A stretch of 64,000 bases of DNA from Daejeonella sp. JGW-45 (GTDB taxonomy: Bacteria; Bacteroidota; Bacteroidia; Sphingobacteriales; Sphingobacteriaceae): assembly GCF_029360805.1 (NCBI RefSeq), contig NZ_JARKNC010000008.1:62001-126000 (forward strand), read 5' to 3'. A model generated the notes under the pieces. That model worked only from the letters and a program-made list of their open reading frames with translations, was not told the origin of the DNA and did no database searches. Numbering within the stretch: the first letter of the stretch is position 1; the number at the start of each line of letters is the position of its first letter. This document shows positions 1-10,061 of the stretch, in pieces. Both the position numbers and the translations under genes were made by a program.

Positions 1-1536
1 TGTATAGGTAAAAGTCCCATTGGCATTTTTCACTATTTTCAAACCTGATACAGGTTGATTCAACACCTGCTCAGCGGTTTTCCATCTTCTCAGATCCAGG
101 TGACGATGCTCTTCAAATGCCAGTTCAATTCTTCTTTCGTTACGGATGGCGATACGCATTTTTGCCTGATCATTTGCCAGCGGGACCGACTGATTACCTG
201 TTAGTCCGGCTCTTGTACGAACCATAGTTAATGCCTGTCGGGCAGTCATTCCGAATGTACCTGCATTATCAGGCCCGAAAGCTTCATTCATCGCTTCAGC
301 ATAGTTGAGCAATACTTCCCCATATCTGAACAATGGGAAAGAATGAAATCCGGTACCGGTTGGTGCTGTCCATCTGGCGCTCGCTACTAAGAATTTGCGC
401 AGGTAGAAACCTGTTCTGGTAGCTTTTGCGCCCTGTTTATCTTTACCGCCGTCGAACGTTTCGATCGTAGTACCCATCCATGAAGCTCCATTAAACAGGA
501 TACTTTTAGCAAACCGGGGATCTCTGTTTGCGAAAGGATTCGCAGCGTGGGTCGGATTACTCCAGCTAAACGGTGTACCGTCAATCCGCTCATAAGCGTT
601 CACGAGGTCAAGTGACGGATTAGTGCCGCCTTCCCCTCCGGCCAGACTTACCGGGCCATTCAGGCGCTCAAAGGTATTTGAAGCTGTTTGATGCTTTAGA
701 AATATAATTTCATTGTTATTCACAATGGTATTAAAAAATGCATCATACCCGGTTCCGGCGGTGTAGAGACTATACAAATTCAATTTGATAACCGCATCTG
801 AAGCTGCTGCGGCAGCCTGCCATTTGGCAACTGCACCCGAAGGATTATTTAACGGACTGGCGGCATACAAAAGCAATCTGGCTTTTAGAGCCATTGCAGC
901 ACCTCTGGTTGCGCGTCCAAAATCTGCAGTTGCATATGATGGCGGCAGAAGCGTTATAGCTTCATCACATAATGCAGTTATATACTGAACGCATTCGTCG
1001 TAAGAACTCTTGGCTATATTCAGGTTATCATCTGGCTTAAGAAGCGACTTCACAATAGGATAGCCTCCATAACGTTTTAGCAGCTCAAAATTGAGGAGCG
1101 CCCTGATAAAAAGTACTTGTCCGTATTGAATATCACGATTAGTCTTAGACATAACGGCATCGATAATTTTAGGATGGATCTCCTCGGAATAAACATAGGT
1201 TGCCCGGATACCCGCGTAAGAGTCCGAGAAACTGTCATCGCGCGGGGAGGAAGAAGCCCATAAGCCAGTTCCCCAGAATTCCGCTTCCGAGTTTCTTGGG
1301 CCGTGTACAGCCTCATCTGTTGCTGACGCCACCATCGAACTTCCCCCAAGCCTGTTATAGCCTGTCGGGACGTATGTATAAAGTCTGTTTACTGCCTGCG
1401 AAATATTGAGAGAGTTTCCATATATCAAATCTGATTGAACATATTGAACAGGTTCGCTATTGATGTCTTCTTTAGAACATGCTGCAAGAATGGCGATCAT
1501 CGTCATACCTGCAAAAGCGTATATGATTTTTTTCAT
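1..1536 (-). CDS. RagB/SusD family outer-membrane nutrient-binding lipoprotein (C-terminus cut by window edge)
   Basis: The reading frame is open from an ATG at 1536 to the window edge, so the C-terminus is missing. The leader has a lipobox (AILAAC, lipidation Cys about residue 20), placing the protein on the outer membrane. Near the window edge the reading runs through NERRIELAFEEHRHLDLRRW, a hallmark of SusD C-terminal regions, and the FELLKRYGGYPIV stretch fits the SusD helical repeat fold. SusD proteins capture oligosaccharides or other nutrients and hand them to the SusC pore. It starts 15 bp after the stop of the short SusC at 1552-4377, so the two are almost certainly co-transcribed and form one receptor complex. 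The substrate cannot be told from sequence alone. Family assignment is very secure. Confidence 0.95.
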   Translation of the reverse strand, partial: MKKIIYAFAGMTMIAILAACSKEDINSEPVQYVQSDLIYGNSLNISQAVNRLYTYVPTGYNRLGGSSMVASATDEAVHGPRNSEAEFWGTGLWASSSPRDDSFSDSYAGIRATYVYSEEIHPKIIDAVMSKTNRDIQYGQVLFIRALLNFELLKRYGGYPIVKSLLKPDDNLNIAKSSYDECVQYITALCDEAITLLPPSYATADFGRATRGAAMALKARLLLYAASPLNNPSGAVAKWQAAAAASDAVIKLNLYSLYTAGTGYDAFFNTIVNNNEIIFLKHQTASNTFERLNGPVSLAGGEGGTNPSLDLVNAYERIDGTPFSWSNPTHAANPFANRDPRFAKSILFNGASWMGTTIETFDGGKDKQGAKATRTGFYLRKFLVASARWTAPTGTGFHSFPLFRYGEVLLNYAEAMNEAFGPDNAGTFGMTARQALTMVRTRAGLTGNQSVPLANDQAKMRIAIRNERRIELAFEEHRHLDLRRWKTAEQVLNQPVSGLKIVKNANGTFTYT

Positions 1537-1551
1537 CTGTTTGTGTTGAGT

Positions 1552-4377
1552 TTAAAATTTCGCACTAAGACCAAGACTGATTGTGCGCTGAAGCGGATAA
1601 CTTAGCCCATTATCCTGGATCTCAGGATCTTTCTGACTTACATCATCCCACACAAAAACATTGTTTCCATTCAGGAAGATCCGTGCACCTGTCATTTTTA
1701 TCTTGCTGACAAGCTTAGCCGGGAGGGAATAACCCAACTCCAGGAACTTAAGTCTCACGAATGAGTTATCCTGCACCCAGTATGAGTTAGATACAAAGTT
1801 ATTAGGATTGCTTAGTGTTAAACGCGGGTAGCCAGCAGACTGACCGGATCCCGGAACCCAGCGATCCAGATGGTGCTCTGAGGCATTACCTGTTCTGTTT
1901 GTAAACTCCCAGTAAGAAGATCCCGAGTTATAGGTGGTACTGTTTCGTGTTCCCTGGAACAGTGCATTCAGATCAAAACCTTTGAACGACACACCAAAAT
2001 TAGCCCCAAAATGAACCTGCGGAAGCCTGGCATCACCGATGTCGGTCATGTCGTTCTCATCAATGATATTATCACCATTCAGATCTTTGTATTTCAAATC
2101 ACCCGGCTTTTGTGTACCCAGCAAAGTTTGATTTGGGAGAGCTGAGATATTATCCTGCTCAGTAAAGAAGCGGTCAAACACATAGCCTCTCCGGGTACCG
2201 TAAGGATTACCGGTTGTGTACATCCATGGGTAAGGTCTTAATTGCTCGTTTGAATAAATAATTTCATTGTCGGCACGCGAGTAATTAAGATTGACAGAAT
2301 AGCGGAAATCCTTTATCTGGTCAGTCCAGCCAGCCTGAAACTCAAATCCCTTGTTTTTAAGACGGCCGGCGGAACTATTGATGTCAGCTCCATACATGCC
2401 CGAGATAGCGTTTCGGATAAGAATATCCTTAGTGTCTTCATTAAAATAATCTGCCGAAGCGTGAAGTCTGTTCTTTAACAAAGCAATATCGATCCCAGCG
2501 TTTGCTTTGAGACTTTTTTCCCAGGTGATCGTATTGTTGGCTATCTTAAGCTCACCTATACCAATTGACGCGGCCGGTGTTGTACCAAATATACCTCCGG
2601 TACCATTTGCCTGAGAGTACGCGCCCAGATACTCAAAATACGTACCCGCAGGATTACCGGTTCTTCCGTATGAACCCCTCAGCTTCAGGAAATCAATGCC
2701 GCTGCCTTTTAAGAAGTCTTCTTCTGAAGCGATCCATCCTGCTGATACCGCAGGGAAGAATCCATAACGATCTCCTTTAGGATACTGCTCACTGCCTTCA
2801 TAGGAAGCCGCGAGATCTAAAAGGTATTTATTATTAAAACGATATGACAAGCTAGCTTTAGGACCCTGGAAATTCTGCGTCAGGTTTAATGTCCGTACAT
2901 TATCGATCTGATCACGGTCGTACATAACCATCGCGCTGATGTTATGCTTTCCTATTTCCCTATCATAATTCAGAGATAAGGAATGGTCAAAGATCCGGAC
3001 CACCTGATCGTAACCACCGCTGGCAGCGATCGGGCTGTTCAACCCTATTTTTGTGTAGGTTGTACCATTCGGATTTAAGCTGTACACCTCAAAGTTCTTG
3101 GCGCGGCTTATCATAAACTGGGTATAGTTCGTGAATCCGAAATTTCCTTTAAGCTGGAGGCCTTTTACCAGACTTCCAAGATTGTATGTTAGCTCAGAAA
3201 AAGTAGACAGCGATGTAGTGATGTAATTCGAATATCCCCGGTAATTAAGCATCCCGTAAGGATTATTGGTATATTCATTTGTTCCGCCTAATGACCCGTC
3301 AGCATTCTTAATAGGATACGCATTTGCAGGTGTATTATATAATGGTGCAAATATTCCCTCATCATAACTCGCAGAATAAGCACCCGGAGCATTGCGCTTA
3401 TCCCGTTTAGACCGCACATCTGTTAGAAGCTTGAGGTTTTTGGAAATATCGAGTTCGATATTAGCCCGCACATTGATCGCATCGATATTAGTGTTTGTGT
3501 TATACGTATTTACACTTTTATCGACATTAAATATTCCACCTTCACTCAGGTAGCTTCCCGAAAAGAAGTATTTTGCTGTTTTGCCTCCGCCGCTGATATT
3601 AAGGTTATTCCTGGTCTGCATGGAATAATCTTTCAGTAACTGGCCCGTCCAGTCAACGTTAGGGTATTTGAAAGGATCGCTGCCCGTTTGATAGGCTGAA
3701 AGAGCCGTCGCATCATATTTAACTCCCCCATTTGGGTTGTCATTCAGCATCGCCTCGTTGTAGAGCGTTGCGTAGTTGTACGAATCAAGGAATTTGGGAA
3801 GCCGGGTTGGCTGCTGGAACGAAGTCTGAGCATTGTAGTTTATCTTGATCTTTCCTTCCGTTCCCTTTTTTGTAGTGATCAGCACAATGCCATTTCTGGA
3901 ATTCATGCCATACAGCACCGTTGAAGCTGCATCTTTTAGTATTGTAATGCTTTCGATATCATTAGGTTCAATCATGGCGACATCGTCCCTTCGTCCGTTT
4001 ACCAGGATCAATGGACTATTAGAACCGCTGAATGAGTGATATCCCCGGATTGCAACTGTAGAACTTTCAAAGCCCGGTAAGCCATCAGTTTGGGATACAA
4101 AGAAGCCAGGCAAGCGTCCGGCAAGGGAATTAAGCCTGTTACTGCCGGGAACGGTACTCAATTGTCCGCCAAACACATGGGAAACAGCCCCTGTAACGTA
4201 TCTGAACGGTCTTGAACCGTTTAACAATGGAATATCTACAGAATCACGCCGCACACTGGCAACGGAATCTCTAAACACATTTGATCTTTCCTGGGCACCG
4301 GCATCATACACCAGAACCGCGAGCAAAGAGCCCGGGATTAAGATTTTTCTGAAAAATTTAGTAAATTTTCTATTCAT
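1552..4377 (-). CDS. SusC/RagA family TonB-dependent outer-membrane receptor, short form
   Basis: This is a 941-residue TonB-linked outer-membrane porin that imports the ligand bound by its SusD partner. A Sec signal peptide ends near residue 28 (VYDAGAQ). The plug domain lies at about residues 55-175, with LAGRLPGFFVSQTDG, ILVNGRRDD and VLYGMNSRNGIVLITTKKG; the rest is a 22-strand-type barrel ending in an aromatic residue (LSAKF). Unlike most SusC proteins it has no N-terminal STN domain and no carboxypeptidase-regulatory-like beta-sandwich, so it goes almost directly from leader to plug. It is therefore unlikely to signal to an anti-sigma factor itself. It lies downstream of a sigma factor (157 bp gap) and directly upstream of susD. 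Confidence 0.95.
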   Translation of the reverse strand: MNRKFTKFFRKILIPGSLLAVLVYDAGAQERSNVFRDSVASVRRDSVDIPLLNGSRPFRYVTGAVSHVFGGQLSTVPGSNRLNSLAGRLPGFFVSQTDGLPGFESSTVAIRGYHSFSGSNSPLILVNGRRDDVAMIEPNDIESITILKDAASTVLYGMNSRNGIVLITTKKGTEGKIKINYNAQTSFQQPTRLPKFLDSYNYATLYNEAMLNDNPNGGVKYDATALSAYQTGSDPFKYPNVDWTGQLLKDYSMQTRNNLNISGGGKTAKYFFSGSYLSEGGIFNVDKSVNTYNTNTNIDAINVRANIELDISKNLKLLTDVRSKRDKRNAPGAYSASYDEGIFAPLYNTPANAYPIKNADGSLGGTNEYTNNPYGMLNYRGYSNYITTSLSTFSELTYNLGSLVKGLQLKGNFGFTNYTQFMISRAKNFEVYSLNPNGTTYTKIGLNSPIAASGGYDQVVRIFDHSLSLNYDREIGKHNISAMVMYDRDQIDNVRTLNLTQNFQGPKASLSYRFNNKYLLDLAASYEGSEQYPKGDRYGFFPAVSAGWIASEEDFLKGSGIDFLKLRGSYGRTGNPAGTYFEYLGAYSQANGTGGIFGTTPAASIGIGELKIANNTITWEKSLKANAGIDIALLKNRLHASADYFNEDTKDILIRNAISGMYGADINSSAGRLKNKGFEFQAGWTDQIKDFRYSVNLNYSRADNEIIYSNEQLRPYPWMYTTGNPYGTRRGYVFDRFFTEQDNISALPNQTLLGTQKPGDLKYKDLNGDNIIDENDMTDIGDARLPQVHFGANFGVSFKGFDLNALFQGTRNSTTYNSGSSYWEFTNRTGNASEHHLDRWVPGSGQSAGYPRLTLSNPNNFVSNSYWVQDNSFVRLKFLELGYSLPAKLVSKIKMTGARIFLNGNNVFVWDDVSQKDPEIQDNGLSYPLQRTISLGLSAKF

Positions 4378-4534
4378 AGAATTTAGGTTAATAAATGAAT
4401 TACTAAGCCCCCAACAGGGATATTATCTGCGACCATATTAATAAGACATCCTGGCAGGCCCCTGGTAGTAGAATTAATTACAAAAAAATAACAATGTGGT
4501 AAAGTACTACTAAAACAGAACCGCAATGAGGTTA

Positions 4535-5122
4535 CTAAAAAGCTGAGGCGATAAGAAACACCACCATCCGGGTGAGAACGTCCAGTCGCAGTCTGATGAT
4601 CTTTATTGCATAACCAATCTGCTTTTTCACCGTTTTATCGGAGATCTCAAGCTGGTTTGCTATTTCTTTATGACTAAGGTTTTGGTGGCGGCTTAACTCG
4701 AAGATATGGCGCATTTTCTGGGGCAGGTTCTGAATTTGCTTCTCCACAACCCTTAGCATTTCTTTTTCGGTGATCTGATCAAGGATAGTATTCCTGGTTT
4801 CTTCCGCGTATAATGCAAGAGAGCTCAGATAATCCTTTCGTACAGCTTTTTGATGAATAATATTGATGATCTTGTTCCTTACCGAAATATACAGGTAGCC
4901 GGAAAGGCTCGTACTTAACACAATATCTTTTCCTTTAACCCATAAATTAGCGAACAAGTCCTGAACGACATCTTTGGCATCGTCTTCCTCACCCAGCATT
5001 TTCAATGCATGCCTGTACATTACTTCCCAATACCGGTAATGGATCTCAGCAAATGCATGACGGTCATCCGACTTTAATAGGTCGAGAAGCTCGGAATCGG
5101 TATATAATTTATAGGGCCTCAC
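4535..5122 (-). CDS. ECF RNA polymerase sigma factor (Bacteroidota sigma-70 family)
   Basis: A 195-residue extracytoplasmic-function sigma factor. Region 2 is seen at about residues 12-90 (FAEIHYRYWEVMYRHALKML, DVVQDLFANLW) and region 4 at about 125-180 (LPQKMRHIFELSRHQNLSHK, then EIANQLEISDKTVKKQI, a clear helix-turn-helix). The hydrophobic tail VVFLIASAF is common in Bacteroidota members. The first usable start is a GTG at 5122; no in-frame ATG gives an intact region 2. Such factors normally sit directly upstream of a FecR anti-sigma factor. Here the FecR gene is more than 3.6 kb away, separated by a complete SusC, and the sigma gene lies between two SusC genes. It is expected to transcribe one or both receptors. 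Confidence 0.93.
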   Translation of the reverse strand: MRPYKLYTDSELLDLLKSDDRHAFAEIHYRYWEVMYRHALKMLGEEDDAKDVVQDLFANLWVKGKDIVLSTSLSGYLYISVRNKIINIIHQKAVRKDYLSSLALYAEETRNTILDQITEKEMLRVVEKQIQNLPQKMRHIFELSRHQNLSHKEIANQLEISDKTVKKQIGYAIKIIRLRLDVLTRMVVFLIASAF

Positions 5123-5209
5123 TGTTAATAAGCTATTACGAATATAATAAGCTCAGATTAAAAAACAATGAAATAATTACCTTTTCAGGTATTCGGGTAC
5201 GTAAACTAC

Positions 5210-8200
5210 TTAAAAAGTCACATTCAGGCCCGCAGCGTAGAATTTATTTTGCGGCGAATATGCTCCGTTAGGTGTACCACTGTATTCAGGATCGATATGA
5301 TACTTCCCTAAATGATCGAATGTAAGGAGATTGAAACCATTCAGAAACAATCTGACACTTGCCACTCTTAACTTATCTGTGACCACTTTCGGCAGTGTAT
5401 AGCCTATCTCAGCGGTCTTTAAACGCAGATACTCCGCATTTAACAAATTGAATGTAGAGGCTTCCCTGGTATAAGCCGACCCTCCTATCTGCAGTGCGGG
5501 GTAGGTTGCTGTAGCCCTGGTATCCAGCCCGCGTGATGGGTCATATACCCAGCGTCCCTCCTTGTGGAAGGGCTGTACATTTGGGCCGAATTCATTGCTT
5601 ATAGGCCCTGAAGGCCGGATACTCACATTTGATGCACCCTGCCAGAATGTGGAGATATCAAAGCCCTTAAAGTCCAGGCTTAAATGGAAGCCAAACATCT
5701 TCTCCGGGAGATCAGTATAGCCCGCAAAAGTCTTATCGTCCGAATTAATGATTCCATCGGCATTCAGATCCTTGAACATCAGGTCTCCCGGTATGACGAA
5801 GCCAACAGGTTTTGGAACAGCCGGGTTGCTCAGATCAGGAGTATCGTAGAACTTTCCTGTCCACACATAGCCGAACGGTGTCCCGATAGGATTGCCCTTC
5901 TGCATCTGATATTCATATTTCTGAGGAATCTCGGCAATATAGTCTACCGTATTGCGAACAAAAGTATAATTACCTCCTATACTAAAACCAAGCTGACCAA
6001 GCTTGTCACGGTAACTTAGCTCAATCTCATAACCCCGGTTGGTCACCTGGCCAATATTCAGCGCCGGAAGTTTGGAGCTAAGCAGACCAGTATAGGAAGG
6101 AATATCCATCCTGGCGGCCAGTATATTGCTCCGTTTCTCCTGAAACAGATCACCGGTAAAGCTTAAACGGCTTTTAAATAAGCGGATATCTATACCAATA
6201 TTTGCCTTCCGGGCGATCTCCCACGATACCTTATCATTACCCAGGGTTCCTTCAATCAGTCCGACCTGGCCTACGGGTGAAATGCCCAGGCTGTAGTAGC
6301 TCGGATTGGTATTCGAAGTTAAAGGTGCCGGAGGGTTTGTAAATTCATATCGGTACAGATAATTATACCCTGTAATCTGATCGTTCCCGATCTCCCCATA
6401 CGATCCTCTCATCTTGAGAAAGTTGAGCCATCTCACATTGTTCTTTACGAACTTCTCTTCGGAGATAACCCAGCCTAAAGCGCCCGCAGGGAACAACGCA
6501 TAACGGTTTCCTTTACTGAACTGATCCGATCCATTATACCCCATGTTTCCTTCAACAAGGTATTTACCTTTGAAACCATAGGTTACACGACCTGAAACGC
6601 CCTGGAACGATCCGGGCAGCGCAATCTGGATTTCGTCTGTCGTACGTATAAAAACCACCATACCGGTGACCTGATGATTCGTTCCAAAAGTCCTGTCGTA
6701 GTTCACTGATGCTTCCATATACTGCGTTCGGCTATAATCCTGGAAAGCATTATTGATAGAATAAAGGGGGATGGTGGCGGGTCTTACCAGGGTATAAGCC
6801 TGGGTATTGGGATTATAAGACCAGATAGATGGCTGCTCATAGTTATATTTGGTAGAACCTGAACCGAATGACATCGCGTATTTACCCCGAATATAGAGAC
6901 CTTTGGTGAGGAAATCCAGTTTCTGGGTTAAGGTGAAGTTCGATTCCAGGGTATTCTGCAAGCGCCTGTAAAACCCGCCTTCATACAGGTCTGAAAGTGA
7001 GTTCCAGCCCAGAACACCGTCGCCAACAGCATACGTACCGTTTGGGTTATATAGCGGACTCGTATTGGGAAGGCGGTTTACAATATCGCTCCATGCGGTA
7101 GCATTTACACGCTGGCCACTATTCTCGCCCTTGGCACCGAAGTTCAGGTCGTTTAAGCGTCCATTTATCTTGATGTCAAACTGGGTGGATGGGCTGACCG
7201 CAAAGTCAAGGTTTGACCGCAGGTTGAACCGCCGGTAATTATATCTGGTTTGCTCTGTACTCACAAACAAACCGCCGGCCTGGTTAAACTCCCCGGAAAT
7301 ATAATACACCACCTTGTCTGTCCCCCCGGAAACGTTAGCCACATGCTGCTGCTCTATAGAATAGTCTTTTGTAAGGACTTCACGCCAGTTTACATCCGGG
7401 TGAGTAAACGGTTGTTCGCCGGTACGGTAATACTTCAGATCCTGCGCAGTATATCGTTCCGGCTGACCAATATTTCTCTGCGCTTCATTGTACAGGCTTG
7501 CATAATCAAACGATCCCAGGAACCTGGGAAAGGCAAGTGGCTGAAGCATCCTGACCTGGCTGGTGGCTTTGATCTTCGGTGCACCGACAGTTCCCCGCCG
7601 GGTAGTGATCAGTACCACTCCATTGGCTCCCCGAACACCGTACACTGCTGTCGCCGACGCATCCTTTAACACGCTGAATTGCTCAATATCCTCCGGATTG
7701 ATCCTGGAAAAGGAACCCTCCACCCCATCCACCAGCACCAAAGGCTGCTGCCCGTTGGTAGTAGCTTTACCACGGATAAAAAACTGTGCATCATCTAAGG
7801 TTCCGTTTGAAAACCGGTTCTGGGTACCGCCAATCGCACCATCCATATTCCGGGTAATCAGGCCGGGAATACGCCCGCCGATCGCGTTAGTCAAATTTGA
7901 AGGAGCAGCTTGTCTTAGCTTCTCCATATCAAAATTTGAAACCGATCCGACGAGACTTTCTCTCCGCTGGGTACCATAACCAACCATTATGACTATTTCC
8001 CCTAAAGACTCCGGATGTTCTGAAAGTGTTACCGCGAGCTCTGAATCTCCGTTCACCTTAACCTGCTCATTTTTATATCCCACAAAGGAAACTGTAAGCA
8101 TCGATCCATCTCCCGGCACCGTTATTCTAAACCGGCCGTCCGCATCTGAAATAACTCCCGAATTCGTCCCCTCAACACGGATTGTAGATCCCTGCAAGGG

Positions 8201-8560
8201 TATTCCCTGCTGATCGGTAATCCTTCCCTGAACAATTAATAACGAATCAGCGTTATCCTTAGAACCGGCAATATCTTCCCTTCGAAGGAGAATGTTGTTT
8301 TCAACGATCTTATAACTGTAGGGAAGGTTTTTTAAACACTCGTTTAATATTCTCTCGATGGGGGCGTTTCTCAAATTAACGCTTACCCGGCTGCCGGCGA
8401 GATCCTTATCGGTGTATAGAAATACATAGCCGGTTTGTTTTTCAATAAGCTGCAAAACATCCCCCAGAGCAGCATTTTTCCGATTGAGCGTAATCTGACC
8501 AAATGCTTGCACCGTAATTACCAGAAAAGCTATAAGTATCAAAAGCCTTTTTAGTTTCAT
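5210..8560 (-). CDS. SusC/RagA family TonB-dependent receptor with N-terminal STN signalling domain
   Basis: An outer-membrane TonB-dependent transducer of 1116 residues from the ATG at 8560. That start is chosen because it gives a clean Sec leader (MKLKRLLILIAFLVITVQAF); the frame extends 40 codons upstream without a leader-like start. Order of domains: STN/secretin-like (about 22-100, LNRKNAALGDVLQLIEKQ), carboxypeptidase-regulatory-like sandwich (about 108-190, QGRITDQQGIPLQGSTIRVE), plug (about 200-320, VGYGTQRRESLVGSVSNF, LKDASATAVYGVRGANG), then the barrel. STN domains contact FecR anti-sigma proteins in the periplasm, and a fecR gene lies 181 bp upstream. No SusD follows; the next gene is the sigma factor. 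It may use the SusD at 1-1536 or work without one. Confidence 0.95.
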   Translation of the reverse strand: MKLKRLLILIAFLVITVQAFGQITLNRKNAALGDVLQLIEKQTGYVFLYTDKDLAGSRVSVNLRNAPIERILNECLKNLPYSYKIVENNILLRREDIAGSKDNADSLLIVQGRITDQQGIPLQGSTIRVEGTNSGVISDADGRFRITVPGDGSMLTVSFVGYKNEQVKVNGDSELAVTLSEHPESLGEIVIMVGYGTQRRESLVGSVSNFDMEKLRQAAPSNLTNAIGGRIPGLITRNMDGAIGGTQNRFSNGTLDDAQFFIRGKATTNGQQPLVLVDGVEGSFSRINPEDIEQFSVLKDASATAVYGVRGANGVVLITTRRGTVGAPKIKATSQVRMLQPLAFPRFLGSFDYASLYNEAQRNIGQPERYTAQDLKYYRTGEQPFTHPDVNWREVLTKDYSIEQQHVANVSGGTDKVVYYISGEFNQAGGLFVSTEQTRYNYRRFNLRSNLDFAVSPSTQFDIKINGRLNDLNFGAKGENSGQRVNATAWSDIVNRLPNTSPLYNPNGTYAVGDGVLGWNSLSDLYEGGFYRRLQNTLESNFTLTQKLDFLTKGLYIRGKYAMSFGSGSTKYNYEQPSIWSYNPNTQAYTLVRPATIPLYSINNAFQDYSRTQYMEASVNYDRTFGTNHQVTGMVVFIRTTDEIQIALPGSFQGVSGRVTYGFKGKYLVEGNMGYNGSDQFSKGNRYALFPAGALGWVISEEKFVKNNVRWLNFLKMRGSYGEIGNDQITGYNYLYRYEFTNPPAPLTSNTNPSYYSLGISPVGQVGLIEGTLGNDKVSWEIARKANIGIDIRLFKSRLSFTGDLFQEKRSNILAARMDIPSYTGLLSSKLPALNIGQVTNRGYEIELSYRDKLGQLGFSIGGNYTFVRNTVDYIAEIPQKYEYQMQKGNPIGTPFGYVWTGKFYDTPDLSNPAVPKPVGFVIPGDLMFKDLNADGIINSDDKTFAGYTDLPEKMFGFHLSLDFKGFDISTFWQGASNVSIRPSGPISNEFGPNVQPFHKEGRWVYDPSRGLDTRATATYPALQIGGSAYTREASTFNLLNAEYLRLKTAEIGYTLPKVVTDKLRVASVRLFLNGFNLLTFDHLGKYHIDPEYSGTPNGAYSPQNKFYAAGLNVTF

Positions 8561-8741
8561 GATCAAAATAAATTTTGATAACCCGGATATAAGACACGTA
8601 CAGAACGAAACTGACCTACTTCTATTCCTCAGTGAAATATCTTTATTCAAAAATGCACCAGTTTTGCGACTGTGATACAAACTTAATTATATCCGCGAAA
8701 AACACCGACGAAATAAAATAGGGAATAAGATACCTGCCGAA

Positions 8742-9887
8742 CTAAAGTACGATAATTTTTATCCTTTCTGAAGAGGATGATGGTTCTTCCAGACGGAAGT
8801 TCACCTTAAAATAGCTAAGGATATCAAGCAATTTAGATGCATTTACATTTCTGTACATTTTACCAGAGAAAACAGTTTCAGGTGTGTCGCCCGCATATTC
8901 GACTTCGACATCATACCACCTCGACAACTGCCGCATAACAGATTTAATATCCGTATTTCTAAAATAAAAATATCCGTTCTTCCAGGCAACGGCTTGCTCG
9001 ACATCCGTCTGATTAACAGAAATATTTTTAGCATGCATTTCGGCCTGTTCTCCGGGTTTAACCAAAGCTGAAGATCTTCCTGAAGATACCCGAATGCTAC
9101 CCTCGAGCAAGGTAGCTTTTACCGATGCTTCGTCATCATATGCCATCAGGTTAAAGTGAGTACCGAGTACACTCACCTCCATGCCATTGGCTGATACTTT
9201 GAAGGGCCGGCCAGGATTCTTAGCTACCTCAAAATAAGCTTCTCCAGTGAGTGTAACACTACGATGTTCGTCAGAAAATGTGGTCGGAAAATAGATGGAG
9301 GAGGCTGAATTGAGCCATACTTTGCTTCCATCAGGAAGAATCACCTGGTACTCGCCGCCACGGGGCGTCGAGATGGTATTGTAGCCCTGTTCTGGCGCGC
9401 TTTGCAAAGCCCCGGATGCATCGTAAATAATTTGCCCATCTGAAGACTTACTTATCGTAATGTTTCCCTGCACGGCCAGCCTTCCATTTGAAATATCATC
9501 CAGAATTATTCTTGATCCGTCTGAAAGCGTGAGTACGGCCTTTTTACCGCCGGGAAGAAGGTCTGATACTCTGTCAACCTTTTGAACTACAGATTCTTCC
9601 GGCAGTCTTAAAAAATATGCGCCAAACCCGATAAATAATAAAACTGCGGCTGCCGAAGCAAGTTTTACATACAATCGAAACTTACTTCTCTCTGGGGGCA
9701 GTCCTGCTTTTTTAAGAGTGCCTAACCAGATTTCATCCTCGTACCGGCTTAAGTCATCGTCCGCTCTATCTGAATCCGGTTCATCAGACTCTTTGAGGTA
9801 CCATCTTTCAACAAGTATCCTTTCTTCCGGTGTACATTGATTATTAGCATAACGCTTCAGCAAGTCTTGCGCTTCGTCTTTATTCAT
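8742..9887 (-). CDS. FecR family anti-sigma factor / sigma regulator
   Basis: A 381-residue inner-membrane anti-sigma factor. The N-terminal cytoplasmic part (about 1-75) begins MNKDEAQDLLKRYANNQC, typical of Bacteroidota FecR proteins. A single membrane span follows (about 76-95, LASAAAVLLFIGFGAYFL). The periplasmic FecR domain is at about 175-270 (ISTPRGGEYQVILPDGSKVW, LTGEAYFEVAKNPGRPFKV), and a DUF4974 domain at the end (FYFRNTDIKSVMRQLSRWYD, LDILSYFKVNF). It receives the signal from the STN domain of the receptor encoded next (5210-8560) and controls an ECF sigma factor. The sigma gene is not in the usual place just upstream; the only one in the window is at 4535-5122, after the receptor. 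Confidence 0.95.
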   Translation of the reverse strand: MNKDEAQDLLKRYANNQCTPEERILVERWYLKESDEPDSDRADDDLSRYEDEIWLGTLKKAGLPPERSKFRLYVKLASAAAVLLFIGFGAYFLRLPEESVVQKVDRVSDLLPGGKKAVLTLSDGSRIILDDISNGRLAVQGNITISKSSDGQIIYDASGALQSAPEQGYNTISTPRGGEYQVILPDGSKVWLNSASSIYFPTTFSDEHRSVTLTGEAYFEVAKNPGRPFKVSANGMEVSVLGTHFNLMAYDDEASVKATLLEGSIRVSSGRSSALVKPGEQAEMHAKNISVNQTDVEQAVAWKNGYFYFRNTDIKSVMRQLSRWYDVEVEYAGDTPETVFSGKMYRNVNASKLLDILSYFKVNFRLEEPSSSSERIKIIVL

Positions 9888-10061
9888 TTATTCTTCCGTA
9901 CATGGATACTCTCTAATAACAGTTGAAATCTTCACCGGTAGTAGATTATGTTTAATTTATTTCGAAGTTTATTTGTCTCCTGATTTTTTTAATATGCTGA
10001 AATCTGCCATCACAAACTGCCCTACAGTATTTAAAACTGCGACAAAAATAGAAAAAAAGAC

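Noticed and set aside
7563-7979. A 138-codon plus-strand frame inside the large SusC gene
   Set aside because: It is antisense to the well-supported plug domain and has no motif of its own.
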